From positions 143,291,858-143,355,857 of the forward strand of contig CM043949.1 in the NCBI GenBank assembly GCA_014529385.2: a stretch of 64,000 nt of DNA, given 5' to 3'. Source of the stretch: Adiantum capillus-veneris. Its lineage: Eukaryota > Streptophyta > Polypodiopsida > Polypodiales > Pteridaceae. Below the pieces are notes generated by a model. That model had not been told where the DNA came from, ran no database searches, and saw only the letters and a program-made list of their open reading frames with translations. The position numbers and the translations under genes were made by a program. Positions 1 to 13,568 of the stretch are shown here, piece by piece. Position 1 is the stretch's first letter. Each line of letters starts with the position of its first letter.

Positions 1-263
1 TGAAAATTAGTTTTTGGATTGGGGGTTTAGGAATTTTGTTTCTAACCAGTTGGATTTTGACGTGTTTTTGTCCGCTTTGTTTCAAGCATATTCGATTTCG
101 CTCTTGCCCTTTCTTGATGGAAATTTTGAATTTTGATTCGGTTCAAGGCTCAGCTTTTTCTTGCTTTCTTTTCTTTCTGGCTCCTAATTGCTATGTGGTG
201 AGCTTTGGGCCCGGCTTTATGCTCAAGTGTGAGAGATCTCGCTAACTAGAAATTTGCCTTCAG

Positions 264-461
264 AGTAAAAGGGACGATGAGCAGCTGAATGAGATGGATG
301 GAAGTTTGGATGCCACGATTTCCATCAAGCTGGAGAACGCCATCAGCCTTTCCTCCTCCACTATGGCCGCGGCTGCAGAGGGCGCAGCCGCCCAAGCTCT
401 CCGCAACGTACTCCATCGCGTCACCCAGGCTGCACAAAGGTCTGGGCGCGCCTCGCATCAG
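264..461 (+). CDS. PLPBP exon 1 with possible upstream coding/5'UTR extension
   Basis: Coding from ATG 363 to the donor at 462 (CATCAG|GTCCGT) gives 33 residues. The frame is open upstream through ATG 294 back to position 264. A good acceptor context sits there: a CTAAC-like branch site near 243 followed by TTTGCCTTCAG. So 264 may be an exon start and the true 5' end may lie beyond an upstream intron. The extension reads [14 protein letters not shown]... and could be 5'UTR or an N-terminal extension. Confidence 0.7.
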
Positions 462-497
462 GTCCGTCACCTTCCTTGCTGCACACGCGCGCGCTTA

Positions 498-585
<88 letters not shown>

Positions 586-3500
586 AATTTCATCTGTTCG
601 GCTTTTTCTTTTCTGAGCATGTCAGGTCAGAGTTGTTGCTGTTAGCAAAACTAAACCCTCTTCAATGATCAGAGACCTTTATGATGCAAGCCACAGGCAC
701 TTTGGAGAGAATTATGTTCAAGAACTTCTGGATAAAGTTCCCGAGGTGAGGTCCTCTTATCAACATGTTCTCGTGTCTTTGAAGATATTCTTATCATGGA
801 TTTGGGCACATTTTGCTTGTAAACTTGGGGATTTAGAGGAGTTTAAAGATTTATTGGCAAGTGAACTCAAGCAGGGGATCAGGTGTAGAGGATCATTATA
901 CTTGTGCATCCAAATAGTTTTGGCTCCTTGCGTTTTTGGAGATATTTTGCTAAAGGTGAGACTTAGCCATTATTGAGGCCTTTTGCTTGAGGTCCCCACA
1001 AGACAAAAAAGCAAAAGCAAAAATTGCTTAGGCACTAACAGATTGGAAGGTATGGTTAAAGGCATTGGCAGAATCTCTTGAACAGTTGTGGTTGGAAATC
1101 TCTCTTTGAAAGATTCCGAGAGTAGTTGTGGAGTTTTTGGTAGTTTGGATTGCAGGTGGGGAGGGGGGGGGGGGGGGGGGGGGGGGGCGTCTGGGAGATT
1201 GTCGTCTGGTGGAAAAGGTCTTGTCTCAGTATCTACAGTTTGTAGGGGTCATGGGGAATTAAGGAGTGGAGTTTGGTGTAGTGCCTGTCCCATATGGGGG
1301 GCAACTCCACTCACCATGACAGATTAGCTGGATGTAAACGGAAGTTTTATGGTTATATCTTTCTAGAGTAATCACAAATATTGTGGCTGATGGTATTATG
1401 CCTAGAAGCTTCTATGCATGGTTGCTTGAAAGGATGTTTACTCTTTCAAATTTGCATGTTTGTTTGAGTATGCAAGAGGAATGAGTGCACATTCGGTCTC
1501 TAGATAGAAGATGAGAGTTTCGTTTGGATGCGATGGCTAGATGGTGATCCGGATGCATCAAGGGTTCCTTTTCGATGAGATGACGGGATGGTAAGGCTAG
1601 TGATTTAAGAGTTCTGCATTGGATGAGCTAGATAAAGTGTTTGCATTTGAATGTTCAGTGTGAACTATGTGGATGTAGACGAACCTGCGAAATGCGAAAT
1701 CCAATGTGGATTACTTTGTGACATCCCCCCCTCCCCCGCACGAAACTATGCCGGGCCGTGTTGGCTCTAATTTTAAAGTTGTGAAGTATTTTAAGTGATT
1801 CTCTCGTGTGTCGTGCCATATTTCCGGCTTGGGGTGCCCAAGTCTATGACAGTGGTATCAAAGCATCAGGCGTGTGCTTTTTTCAAAGCATACCGGTCGT
1901 ATCACACGTTGGAAATTGTTATTGAAGAATCTTCGTGCCTCGACTCCGGACTTATTAGCCACTCCTACCCCCACGTCATGGTGCATCGGACGTGCTCTCG
2001 TCTTCATCGCTGTGTCTTACAGTGCATAAGCCATAAAGAATCCCAGATTACACATGGGTTCTCGTGGAGAATTTGAGAGAGATAACATCTCTCGGTGGGC
2101 AGGCAAAGACAAAGTTGAAATCCGGCGCGGGAATTGAAGAACAGAATGAAGAATAGGACAAATTTTCGGCAAGGAAGTTTGCCAGAAGACCTTTAAAAAT
2201 CTCTTCAACGGTTGAGAATTTGTATATGCGACAGAAGGCAAAGTTGATCCTCTCAACAAGCTCTACGCATTGACACCACTGATCTTATATCCAACAACTT
2301 TGGAAAATTAGCGTTTTTGTAGAAAATTTCAGTATGCGTGGAATTAATGTTTTTGGAAGCTCTTGTTATCTGTGTGCAGATAACTACTAGGAGCAAGAAA
2401 TCGAGGATGACATTGCAAGGAATTTGCATTTGAAAGCAGTCGGGAGCAACGGTAGCTCAGGAATGAATCCGTTGATTCAAGATTAAAATGATAGTTTTGT
2501 TTGAAATTTGAATGAATGATGATGATGAATCAAGGTGGTACCAAACGTATTGTACGTGGTGTATATGTACATACTGTACATTGTTCTATACAGGAAAATT
2601 TTTTATGTACGTAAAAATATGTATTTTTGTAAAAAACAACTCAATTAGTAATTTACCAAACTTTCTAGGACATTTCTGATAAAAAACAAGAGAGGGCAAC
2701 AACTTTTGGAGACATTTAAAGACATGTTTACAAGACAACCACCTATTGTGTAACTACTGCAAGAGACCCCAAATTTTAGACGACAGTGATGATTGAACAG
2801 GCATATTAAAGCTCAAAGGAGAACTGGTTTGGTCGCCCATAAGTCAGCAAAAATGCATCAAAAACTCTCAGCCACGCTTATCTTCCAAAAAGAATTTTTT
2901 TAAAAAAGTGCCTTATACGGATCGATCTGAACCGTACGGATCGTACAGTACGTCTGTACGGTATGGAACGGATCCGTACGTACGTTTTGATTCTACCTTG
3001 TGATGAATGAATGATTCTAGTATATCAAGATTCTCATATGAATGAGATGACTGGATACTGTGGTGAGCGCATCAAGAGTTCCTGTGTCACGATTGTGACT
3101 ATGTTAGTGTATTACATCTACTCCTAGTTGCAAATACGCAAAGTGCCTTGCCAAGGAGGACCCCTACGCTTGGATGGTCACGACCCTTCGCTCAAGAGAC
3201 ATGCCTCTTCGCCAAAAGCCACACTCTTTTGACGATTGGTCACGACCCTTCGCTCTACGGTTGCGACTCTTCGTCCAATGGTTGCAGCTCTTCATCGAAA
3301 GGATGTCTCTTTACATCTAAAGTCGTGTCTCTTCACCATGAGACGTGTCTTTTCATTTTTGTCTCTTCGTCTCCTGTATAAGGAGCCTATTGTACTCAAT
3401 TGTCAAGCAATCATTCAATGTATAAGGAGCCTATTGTACTCAATTGTCAAGCAATCATTCAATCAATCAAACACACATTCAGTCTCTTGAGTCTCAGTGT

Positions 3501-6500
3501 GATCTTAAGTATGAAGTTTTAGTCTTAATTATAGGCACCACTAATCGTCACAGTGGTATTGGAGCAAATTTTTTTCTGGGACCCGAAGGTTGTGAGCCTC
3601 TCACCCTCGTGGCTACGCACTAACCCTTTCCCGGAGTTGTATGGAAGCAGAAGAAAGGTGGTACACGCACACATACACGAGCATGAGGTAACAAGTATCT
3701 TTTTGTTTTACGTATATAAATAAAAACAAACAGAAGCGAGATGTGTGTGTGTGCGGCGTACCCTGAGAACCTTGCGTACCCCTTCATCCAATTGCACTCC
3801 TTCGTACTTGTGTGCTCGCACCCTTTCATGTGAAGACCATTGACCTGGCAGAAGGCGACGTGCCCCTTCCCCTGCTGAGTCTCTTGCTCGCACCCCTTCC
3901 CTAGGCATCCCCTTTGCGCAACTTTCAAATTGCTGAATCGTTGAGGTGCTGGCTGAAATTCTGCGCTGACTGACTGCTGTGCTGATTTGACCATTTGTGC
4001 TGACACCAACCTTCCAACGGTTCGCACCCCTTCCCAGAGGTTCACACCCCTCCTTCCCCCATGCGCTGGGCTGAATCGCCATGTTGGGCTGCCTCTTCAC
4101 TGGCCTTTATTTTTGGTCAAACCTCAGCAACGCGCAATGTATTAAAACCACCAGCGCTACAAAATTTAAAACCCACTTTGTATGCCTTAAGTGGCCGGCC
4201 AACCCCATATTTTTTAAAGACCATGTGAAATCCCATTTTCACTTGAACCTTTCAATCAAATTTACATAAAAAAAGTGCCAAAAAAAGCCAGCGATGCGCC
4301 ATTTTATTCGAAGGTTCTCCTCAAGTGGCACCTTTTCCCAAAGGCTGGTGCAGATTGGCGTGAGTTTTTTTTTTTCCAAACGCTGGTGGCTGCAGAATGC
4401 TTGCATTGGCTGTTTTCTACGCTGCGGATGTCTCTTCGCTGGTTAATTTATTACCAGTGTAAACTATTAAAATATTAACCCCAAGTTCATTAACCAAAGC
4501 GACTGGACACACCCAAACTTTGACCGGCCTGCCCCAACATATATAATCACCTTTGCACCTTATGGGTTAATAACCAGCAACGTACAAAAAAAACCCAACC
4601 CCCATCGTTGCCATTATTCGAACGCTGCCTCTCACCCTCCTCCAGTGCTGGCAGCATTTCGCCCTCATGCTATTCCGGAGGATGTTTTACCCGAAAATCC
4701 TCTCGGCGAGAGGTGATCGTGATTCCGGACACCGTTCTCTCCCTGCACCACACCCGAAGTGGTAATTCTTTCCGATTTTTCCAACTCCAGAGCCCGAACT
4801 CGTTCCTGACATAGTTTCGGCTCTCGAAGTACCCGTCCCAGAACCTACTCCTGTACGTGTTCGTTATTCCCTTCAATGCGTAACCATGCCGAATTCTCAG
4901 GACGGAGGTGGTCAATCTGAAGACGCCCTTACTCTCATCAAGGAGCAGATGGCCATTTTCCACAAGCCTCGCATCACTTCACAGTCGCTTGGATCAGATG
5001 CAGACGCAAATGTAAGGTGCAGTGGATGTGAATGATGAACTTTGCTGAAGATAAGTGCTCCGAACTGTGCTCAACTTACGGAAGGGAGAGCCTTCCGTTC
5101 CTTTAGTGAGAGAGTGCAAATGTTCACAAACAAAGTGGTAAACATTGTTAATGAAGGTGCTGAGACTGAGAGATAAGAGAGAGAAGAATACGACACCAAA
5201 ATGTTGTCAAACCCTCCTTCGAAAGCCCCACTCTTTATGGCGAGAGCGGTCTACTATTGATTGCACAAATCTCTTCAATGCTTTGGACTTGCCGACGATG
5301 AGGACGACGACGAGACGGGCTGAAATCTGAAATCGCTAATGGCTGAAATCTGCAAATCTTTATTTGCTGAATTCTGACTCTATGTCGGCGACGCCGGTGA
5401 TGACGACGATGCAACGACGACGCACTGAAAACGCAGATGCTGAAATCTGTGTTTTCCGGGCTGAAACTGCAAACGCTCATTGATCTGACCGTGCGGCGAG
5501 GATCTGTTGCGGGAAGGTGAGATCTGCGAGGTTCGGGACTTGTTCTGCGGTGTTTTGATGCTGAAAACTGAAAACACTGATGCTGATTTGGGTTCTATCG
5601 TCGAGAAACTGCAAAACGCTGGGCTGCTATGCTGCTCCAAACACGCTAGGGCCGATTCTGCTAACGCTAGGGCTGATCTGCGATTTGATGCCAAAACGCT
5701 AGGTATCCTGCTGTGGTCTGCTAACGCCAGGTAGATCTGCAAGTTGCAAAACTTTGGTTGATCTGCAACTGTCGAAAAACGCTAGGTTGAGATGCCGGGG
5801 GGGGGGGGGGGGGGGGGGGGGCCCGGGGGGTCTTGCTGAGAAGGTGCCTGTTGGATGTCTGGTCCCTGCTGCCTCTCTTGCGGGAAAGTGCTAGCGCTAG
5901 GGTTTCTTACGTACTTGGCTTGCTAAATTGCCCTACCCAATTCCCAACAAAAGTCACTAAAAAATAATAAGTGAAAATTGGCTAAAATAGGGAAAATAGA
6001 TCTATGCACTGTAAAAATGCTCCTGATGGGTTCTGGCTGAAATCGGATGATCATGCTGTGTGCAACCAGAGGATATGCATCTACTCTAAGTGTCTCGACA
6101 TGTACGGTCTGCGAACAGACTCACAAAGGTGCCAGAACACTTCCTAAGCTAGGCTGACTGAACTGAACTGAACCCTTTTCATGAAGTAGCTCGTCCACGT
6201 ACACATATGGTTAGATGTGCACGTGACATCCCCTCTTTTCAAAGTGAGGTACTACTACCGAACTGTATGGCGTCGAGGGAGATTGCCAACAGTGTCTGGA
6301 ATCCTGGAAGGACTCTTTGCCGGCCCACTCTGATGCGTGGGTCATGCGCTTCATAAAGGTCTGCAACGCTTGCTTCTTTGGGCGGCGCCGAAAGCGACAG
6401 TCATCTGTGGCTCCTTTAATGCTTCAACTTCGTCCATAGTCATGCATCTACATTCTTCAAGAATCTATGAGGATGAAAATTCCTGAAACCACTTTCAACA

Positions 6501-9500
6501 CAAAAACATGAACATACCCATTCCATGTACAGTGATTGGAAAAATACTATTCCTTCGGAAAAACTGTGCATGCAATGCAGATGAGCAAAGTGACGGAGTG
6601 CCAATCCGTTCATCAAACACACGCAAACAATGGGGTCGAATCTTGACTTTCTGATCTAAATCAATCAACTATGGCAAAACACAATGGAAATGCTGATGCT
6701 TGATGCTCAATTCTTCCTGTGCTCTTTTAGATACTGTGTCATGCAAAGAAAGAGACATGGAATGTGAATTCCTTGAATGCAAACATTTTATCTATTCATG
6801 AGTAATCAGCATACATCCGTGCTCATTCATGAGTGAATCGTGTTCATCGTACAATATGTCATGCCTATGAAAAGGAATCACATAAAGACGATGACTAAAA
6901 TACAGGAAAGCATCACGAATGAAACACTCGAATAATGCGTGCTGACTAATCATTCGTACACATAATACTTCTTGTGGGGGTTCTTTGGACCTTGACTGGA
7001 GAACCAAGATCGGTTCTTTGTGATCGATCGAATCTGCAATGAGGTTAGCTTCACTAGACAAAGTATCAACTAAACCATCATCTTTGTGAACAATCACATC
7101 ATTATCATCATGCTCGTGAATAATCATATCTTGATCATGCAAATCATGTGTATCGTGCTTTGGAAAAAAAGAAACTGAGAGAGTCTCCTTCTCCCGATTC
7201 TTGTCAATCTTGCGCCTGGACACTAGAAAAGAGTCAGAACAACTCTTGCATGTGTTTGGCTCTCTATTCGGCCGTGCTCACGCTCACGCTCACGCTCACG
7301 CTCACGCTCACGCTCACGCTCACGCTCACGCTCACGCTCACGCTCACGCTCACGCTCACGCTCACGCTCAAAGGCTAACCGGCTTTCTTCGCGCTCGTGA
7401 GGCAATTCTGCTTTTCTTTCTTGGTGCTCATGCTTTATGACTGCCATTCTTTCGTTGTGTGCACGATCTAATTCTGCCTTTCTTTTTGCTTTTCTTGCTT
7501 CGTGTTCTAACTTTTTGTCCATCATCGTCTTGACCAAAGCCTCCATAGGATTTGGTACAATCCTGGCGTAGATGGGGAAGGGGGAGGGAGGGTCAGAAAA
7601 ACCTCCTGGTGGGGAAAGTTCATCTTCACCATTGCCATGCTCATCACCTCCATGCGAAGTATCCATTCCGCTTAGGGTAATGACCATACACTGAAGTCTT
7701 AGGTTCTTAAGTTCACGAGGAACTTGGGTTCTTGTGGGGCTTGGGTTCTTTGCGTTCTTGAGTTCTTGAGGGTCTTGAGGTTCTTAAGGTTCTTCTTTAG
7801 CTTGCAATCTGTGTTAGAGAAGGATCTTCTCTTACCTGAGTTCTACTCTTTCCTACGGGCGCACCCCTTGGTGGCCTTGCGCTCACACCAAGGTTTCTTT
7901 TTCCCACCTCACGTCGAGTGGCCGGCCGCTAAGTGCACGGTCCGCTCTCAATGAGTGAAAAGATGCACAAGGGGAGCCTGGACAAGCCCTTCTTTCTAGG
8001 TTTCCTGTCACTCTTCAAAAACATGATTAGGAATCGACACGTCCAAGAGGACTTGGGTTACGTGCGACCGCAACAAGCAAAGAAAATTCTGTGGTTCTTT
8101 CCTTGAGTGATACAGAACACTGCCAAAGCTCTGATACCAATGTAAGGTGCAGCGGATGTGAATGATGAACTTTGCTCAAGATGAGTGCTCTGAACTGTGC
8201 TCAAGGTTCCTTTTACTTACGGAGGGAGAGCCTTCCGTTCCTTTAGTGAGAGTGCAAATGATCACAAACAAAGTGGTAAACACTGTGAATGAAGGTGCTG
8301 AGACTGAGAGATAGAGAGAAGAATACGACACTAGAATGTTGTCAAACCCTCCTCCGAAGGCCCCACTCTCTATGGCGAGAGCGGTCTACTATTGATTGCA
8401 CAAATCTCTACAATGCTCTGGACTTGCCGACGACGATGCGGACGACGACGAGACGGGCTGAAATCTGAAAACGCTAATGGCTGAAATTTGCAAATCTTTA
8501 TTTGCTGAATTCTGACTCTATGTCGGTGACGAGACGGGCACCACGTGCCAATAGAAAAGAACAACTGAACAGACTTTTAGCACTTCAATAACAACTGAAT
8601 TGAGAGAGAGAGACGACACGCTACACGGAGTGACGGAATTCCATCCCAGATAGTATTGGCCCCAAACCTTGGCGCCCCTTTCGGTATTTCTTTATATTGG
8701 ATCAACACTGTACAACAAGCCGTACTCCAGACTCTGCACCTTCTCCAGGAAGCATGCCAGAGAATGAGTCCTAACCTCATATTTAAAGGCCCTTGGCCTG
8801 AAAAGTAGTTACAGTAAGCCTTCAAAAAGCTGCAGCGTAATTTACGAAAATCCGTACAGCCTGCCTCGTCATCAGCCATCGCAAAACGCGTAAATCCGTA
8901 TAGCCTGCCACGTCATCAGCCAGCGTAATTTTCGGAACTTCCGTACAGCTGCCACGTCATCAGCTTTGCATGAGTGTGTGTGAGAGTCTTGCTTTATTTT
9001 AATCCCTTTATGTCACGGGGGCCGCATCGGACGGGGTTCCCATAAGTTGGTAGGACTTCTTCTTCTTCTGCTACTTGTTCTTCTTAGGGTTTAGGCCCCT
9101 CGGCCGGCATATGTAAGTTGGCCCCATCCTCTAGTGACACGTCAGCAGTTTGTGACGACGATGGTGATGATGACGAGCAATGACGACATGCTGAAAACGC
9201 AGATGCTGAAATCTGCGTTTTCCTGGCTGAAACTGCAGACGCTCGCTGATTTGACCGTGCGACGAGGATTTGCTGCGAGAAGGTGAGATCTGCGAGGTTC
9301 GGGACTTGTTCTGCGGTGTCTTGATGCTGACAACTGAAAACGCTAATGCTGATGTGGGTTCTATCGCCGAGGAACTGCAAAATGTTGGGCTGCTATGCTG
9401 CTCCAAAAACGCTAGGGCTGATCTGCAATATGATGCCAAAACGCTAGGTGTCTTGCTGTGGTCTGCTAACGCCAGGTAGATCTGCAAGTTGCAAAACGCT

Positions 9501-12500
9501 GGCTGATCTGTAACTATTGAAAAACGCTGGCTGATTCTTGTTGATGGCTGAAAACTCTAGGTTGACATGCGCGGGGGGGGGGGGGGGATCTTACTGAGAA
9601 GGTGGCTGTTGGATGTCTGGTCCATGCTGCCTCTTCTGCCAGAAAGTGCTAGCGCGAGGGTTTCTTATGTACATGGCTTGCTAAATTGCCCTACCTAGTT
9701 TCCAACAAAAGTCACTTAAAAATAATAAGTGAAAATTGGCTAAAATAGGAAAAATAGATCTATGCACTGTAAAAATGCTCCCGATGGGTTTTGACTAAAA
9801 TCTGATGATCATGCTGTGTGCAACCAGAGGATATGCATCTACTCTAAGTGTCTGGACATGCACGGTCTGCGAACAGACTCACGAAAGTGCCAGAACACTT
9901 CCTAAGCTAAGCTGACTGAACTGAATTGAACCCTTGTCATGAAGTAGCTCGTCCACATACACATAGAGTTAGATCTGCACGTGACAGCAAAAGGGTCCAA
10001 TGATAATTTATTAGATTTGATTGATTGTTTTTGCATTTATCAAGTCCTCTCTCTCAAAGGATAAAGGGGGAGACTTACCCCCAGACTACCCTTGTTGCTT
10101 CTAATGCATCCTGCATGTGATTGGCCAATCTTGCAGGGGTCCAATGAGCTTCAAGCTTGAGCTACAAGGGGGGGTCGACCAAAGTATGAAGGGGCTAGCT
10201 TGGGGGGTATACTCTCCCATACACACTCACACACTCTCTCATTGTGTGAAGTGCAAAGTGCAAGAGATGCATCTCCTTCTCCAAGCTAGTAGAGAAGTTG
10301 AGAGCCTACACCAACTCTTTTGGCTATGGAATGCACATCCAACCAAGATCCATGCTTCAATGCTTAAGCTTGCCATCTTCTCCATCTTCATAACTATGCT
10401 ATTATGTATGCTAGCAAGAAGAGTGATGATAAGTGAGGAACTAATTCTTTATCCGATGGAATGTTTCTTCTTCCTCTTCCCTACCCTCATTCCCCGCCAG
10501 CTCTCTCCACCTTCGAAGGTGTTTGAAGCCTTGGGACTGAGGCTTGAGATAGTCAATGCTTTTGCAAAGTTTACGTTATACTCGTGATGCATGGAGTTTT
10601 CCATCTTCATTGCATCACCTAGGTCACAAGGAACACAAAGATTCTATTGCACCAAGTCTCTCTTGATGGGAGAATCTATAATACAGATGCCTATTGAAGG
10701 GGGGACCGACTTAACATAAATCCGATCCTCAATTGTTGTCATGTTCTCTAAACTCTCTCTCTTGCAAAAGTATTGTTCATGCCAAATTAACTAAGTACTA
10801 CGTTTATGTTGCTACCATCAATTAAGTTCACCCGCTATGCTCTCAAAGTAATCTCACAAAAATTCTTTCTCTAATTTCCTAATTACGCTACTCTCAAAGT
10901 TCATAGGCCATTTCCATTACATTAGCAAAGATTGAGTCGGGTCTACCAGCTCAACTATTTCCTAATTTTCCTTGCCCTTAGCCATAGTGCCAAGTATCCC
11001 AATAATGATAGAAACTCACACTTCTTACCCATAGACAGACACACTAACATACACAAGTTACAATTCTAAGTGAGCACCAGGGATACCTTTTATAGAGGGG
11101 ATCTGAACGAAGAGTCATCCTAGTGGGACCATCACCATGAAGAGGTATAGAGGTTCTCCAGCTAGCAAGTAGGTAGGCGCTACCTACAACAGAGGAAAGG
11201 ATGTAGAAGCATGTCAATGAGGACCCCTCAGTGCCAGATCACATTCGAAGTCCACGGATTTAAATGCGCGCAGACTACACAGGCCTCAAGCCAAAAACCA
11301 AACAGTAGCCTTCATATTAAGATGGGCACCCAATAGCAAAAGTTGGTGCCCTCATTAATTAGTTCGCCTTAAAAATGTACCACCCTACCTAGCAGTGTAA
11401 GATGACATTCCCATACACTTGTAAAGAGCCAAACATTAAGCAAACATTAATAAAAGATTTGCTAAGTGGACCAAATATACAAATTGCTACGCCCAGAGCA
11501 TTGAGGCTCGTAAGTTCAAGGTTATATGTCATAAGTGGAATCAGTTTGTGTGTGTGTGTGTTGTTGTTGTTGTTGTTGTAGTAGTAGTATTAAACTTAAC
11601 TCATATACACAAAAGAACATAACATTCAAAAGAAAACTCGATTTAGATAAGTGGACAAAGATTTGTACAAAAACAAATTAGTCTTAGATTTATTTTTGTA
11701 CAATATAATAAGAATGAGGCATCATTCCAATGATCCTATACAAAAGACTATAGAGTTGTGGAGGTCATCCAGGTTGAAAAACGAGCCAGTCAACTTGATT
11801 TCCAAACTTTACATACCATGATTTGGATAGCACGTATCCTTCAAATCAGTAGGTAATATATTCTTCAAAAAAATTAAAAAATGTGTTCTTCCAAGATATC
11901 TTCAAAGTTTAAACTTTTTTAAGTATTTTGAGTCCTAGGCTAAGAATTCAGCAGATAATGAAGCCACATCACTAAGTGGGTTGTAATTTTATGTTACTAC
12001 CCCATCTTTATTAATGGATCATTCTAGCATTTTAATGCTTGAAAAAACACCATAAGTGCCTTAGCTACTGCTATATTAGACAAAAAAACATGATCCTAAT
12101 TGCCAATAAGCATTAATGTTGATAGATGAGTAGAAATCCCAAAAGGTATGCGGACCACTACCCAACCGTTCACTTCATATGAGCATAAAATTGTATTAAT
12201 CATAAGGTATGCCAACCACTAGTCAACAGATTAAGCAACAGTTTAAGCCAGGCAAAACGCACATCCGAGGAAAAAAAATCCCATTATTTCAGTAAAACTG
12301 CATGCTAATAATTGTAACAACCAGCAGGTATTGTGAACAGGTAGTGAATCCAGCAAGCTCCAGGTCATAGCAGAGAAAATTTGTCATAGCATAACATCCT
12401 ATATCCCTGAAAAGAAAACATATTCAGAGCAGCATTAATTGTATCAAAGTATAGATTACCAGTTTCTTTGTACAGTAGAGGAGATCATCACTCAAAATAC

Positions 12501-13533
12501 GTTACCTTTAGCTCAAGAAAATAATTCTGATAGACATCAGGCCATCCCTCCCTATTTTTGTTAAACCTAGTTTATGTTGAAAGTGAATTACACCAGGTAC
12601 TTAGGCAAAAACCTAAGATGTAGCCCCACCATGGCCTCAGCAATTTACCAACAAAGGTAGACAACCATGAAATCCATTAGGTTTAATTAAAATAACCACC
12701 CAATTTATGCACAGTAGTTTGACAAAGTGAATCATAACAGGTGGTTAGACGTAAGTAGGAGACAGAGAAAAAGACCTGAGAGGTAGTGGGTAGATTAGTA
12801 AAGATGCACAGTCCAAATGTACAAATTTCATGATTCTCATTCAACTCAAGTAGTATTGCAAGCTAAGCAAGTTTAAGTTCTGAGCTCAACCTAGGAAAAA
12901 CCACACCAGGTCGTCCTTGTTGCACTCTTAAATATGCCAAACAGTATCATGTAAAGCTATTTGAAAGAGCACGCCATGCAACACTATCAACAGGCCAAGC
13001 AAAGAGGTTTCAATTAAGCTCAGAGGTTTATTATACTTCATCAGTAAAGACAACAGTATGTTTTAGAAGGTAACCTGAGAAGGAGGGTTTTTCAATGATA
13101 AGGTATGCACACAGTAAGCACCATCACATGAGACACATTGACTTTAAAGCATTGGAAGGCTAAGTGAGGGAGAAAACATCCCTTACCTGTATATATTACG
13201 ACACCAGCTAAGCGGACTTCAATTGGGCAGCAACATCCATGCCATGTTTTGTGAGCTTGCAGGTAGACCAAGATCCAGGCTTCAGAGCCAGAAAATCCAT
13301 GGCTTTAGTGGATCAGGGTAAGGCCAACCCTGGTTCAGCTTAGGGGAAAGGGAAGGGAGTGAAAGTGTGAGGACATCCATGGTTTGTAGCACCCAGAGAG
13401 GAGGCATGTCAGTGAATCAAAGGGCAACCCAGTGCAAGATAATCTAGGAAGAAATTACGAAAGAGAGAGTCTTAACCATAGCCGGTTTCCCACCCAGGGG
13501 AATTATGGAATCAACAAGGCACACTGCCATAAG

Positions 13534-13568
<35 letters not shown>

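Larger units (their letters stand above)
5011..9986 (-). mobile_element. Internally deleted (LARD-like) LTR retrotransposon, copy 1
   Basis: Minus-strand element with LTRs 5011-6228 and 8141-9986 and perfect 5-bp TSD GCAAA (5006-5010, 9987-9991). The primer site TGGTATCAGAGC (complement at 8128-8139) abuts the 5' LTR. A polypurine tract (complement of 6229-6240) abuts the 3' LTR. The 1.9-kb interior carries only a gag-like start, a His/Asp-rich stretch and an integrase zinc-finger remnant. Protease, RT and RNase H are absent, so it must be mobilised in trans. The interior next to the polypurine tract is clearly homologous to the element at 14.6-18.3 kb, a candidate autonomous relative. The right LTR is enlarged by a 620-bp insertion. 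Confidence 0.88.

Noticed and set aside
36-245. 69-codon ORF at the left edge
   Set aside because: Phe/Cys-rich, no family match recognised, ends before the acceptor at 263; probably intron or promoter DNA.
8837-8968. CRISPR-like array
   Set aside because: Only three imperfect 44-bp units with no unique spacers, in a eukaryotic retroelement context.
10117-10587. 156-codon plus-strand ORF
   Set aside because: Lies entirely within a diverged LTR colinear with the 49.6-kb LTR; not conserved as protein in the sister LTR.
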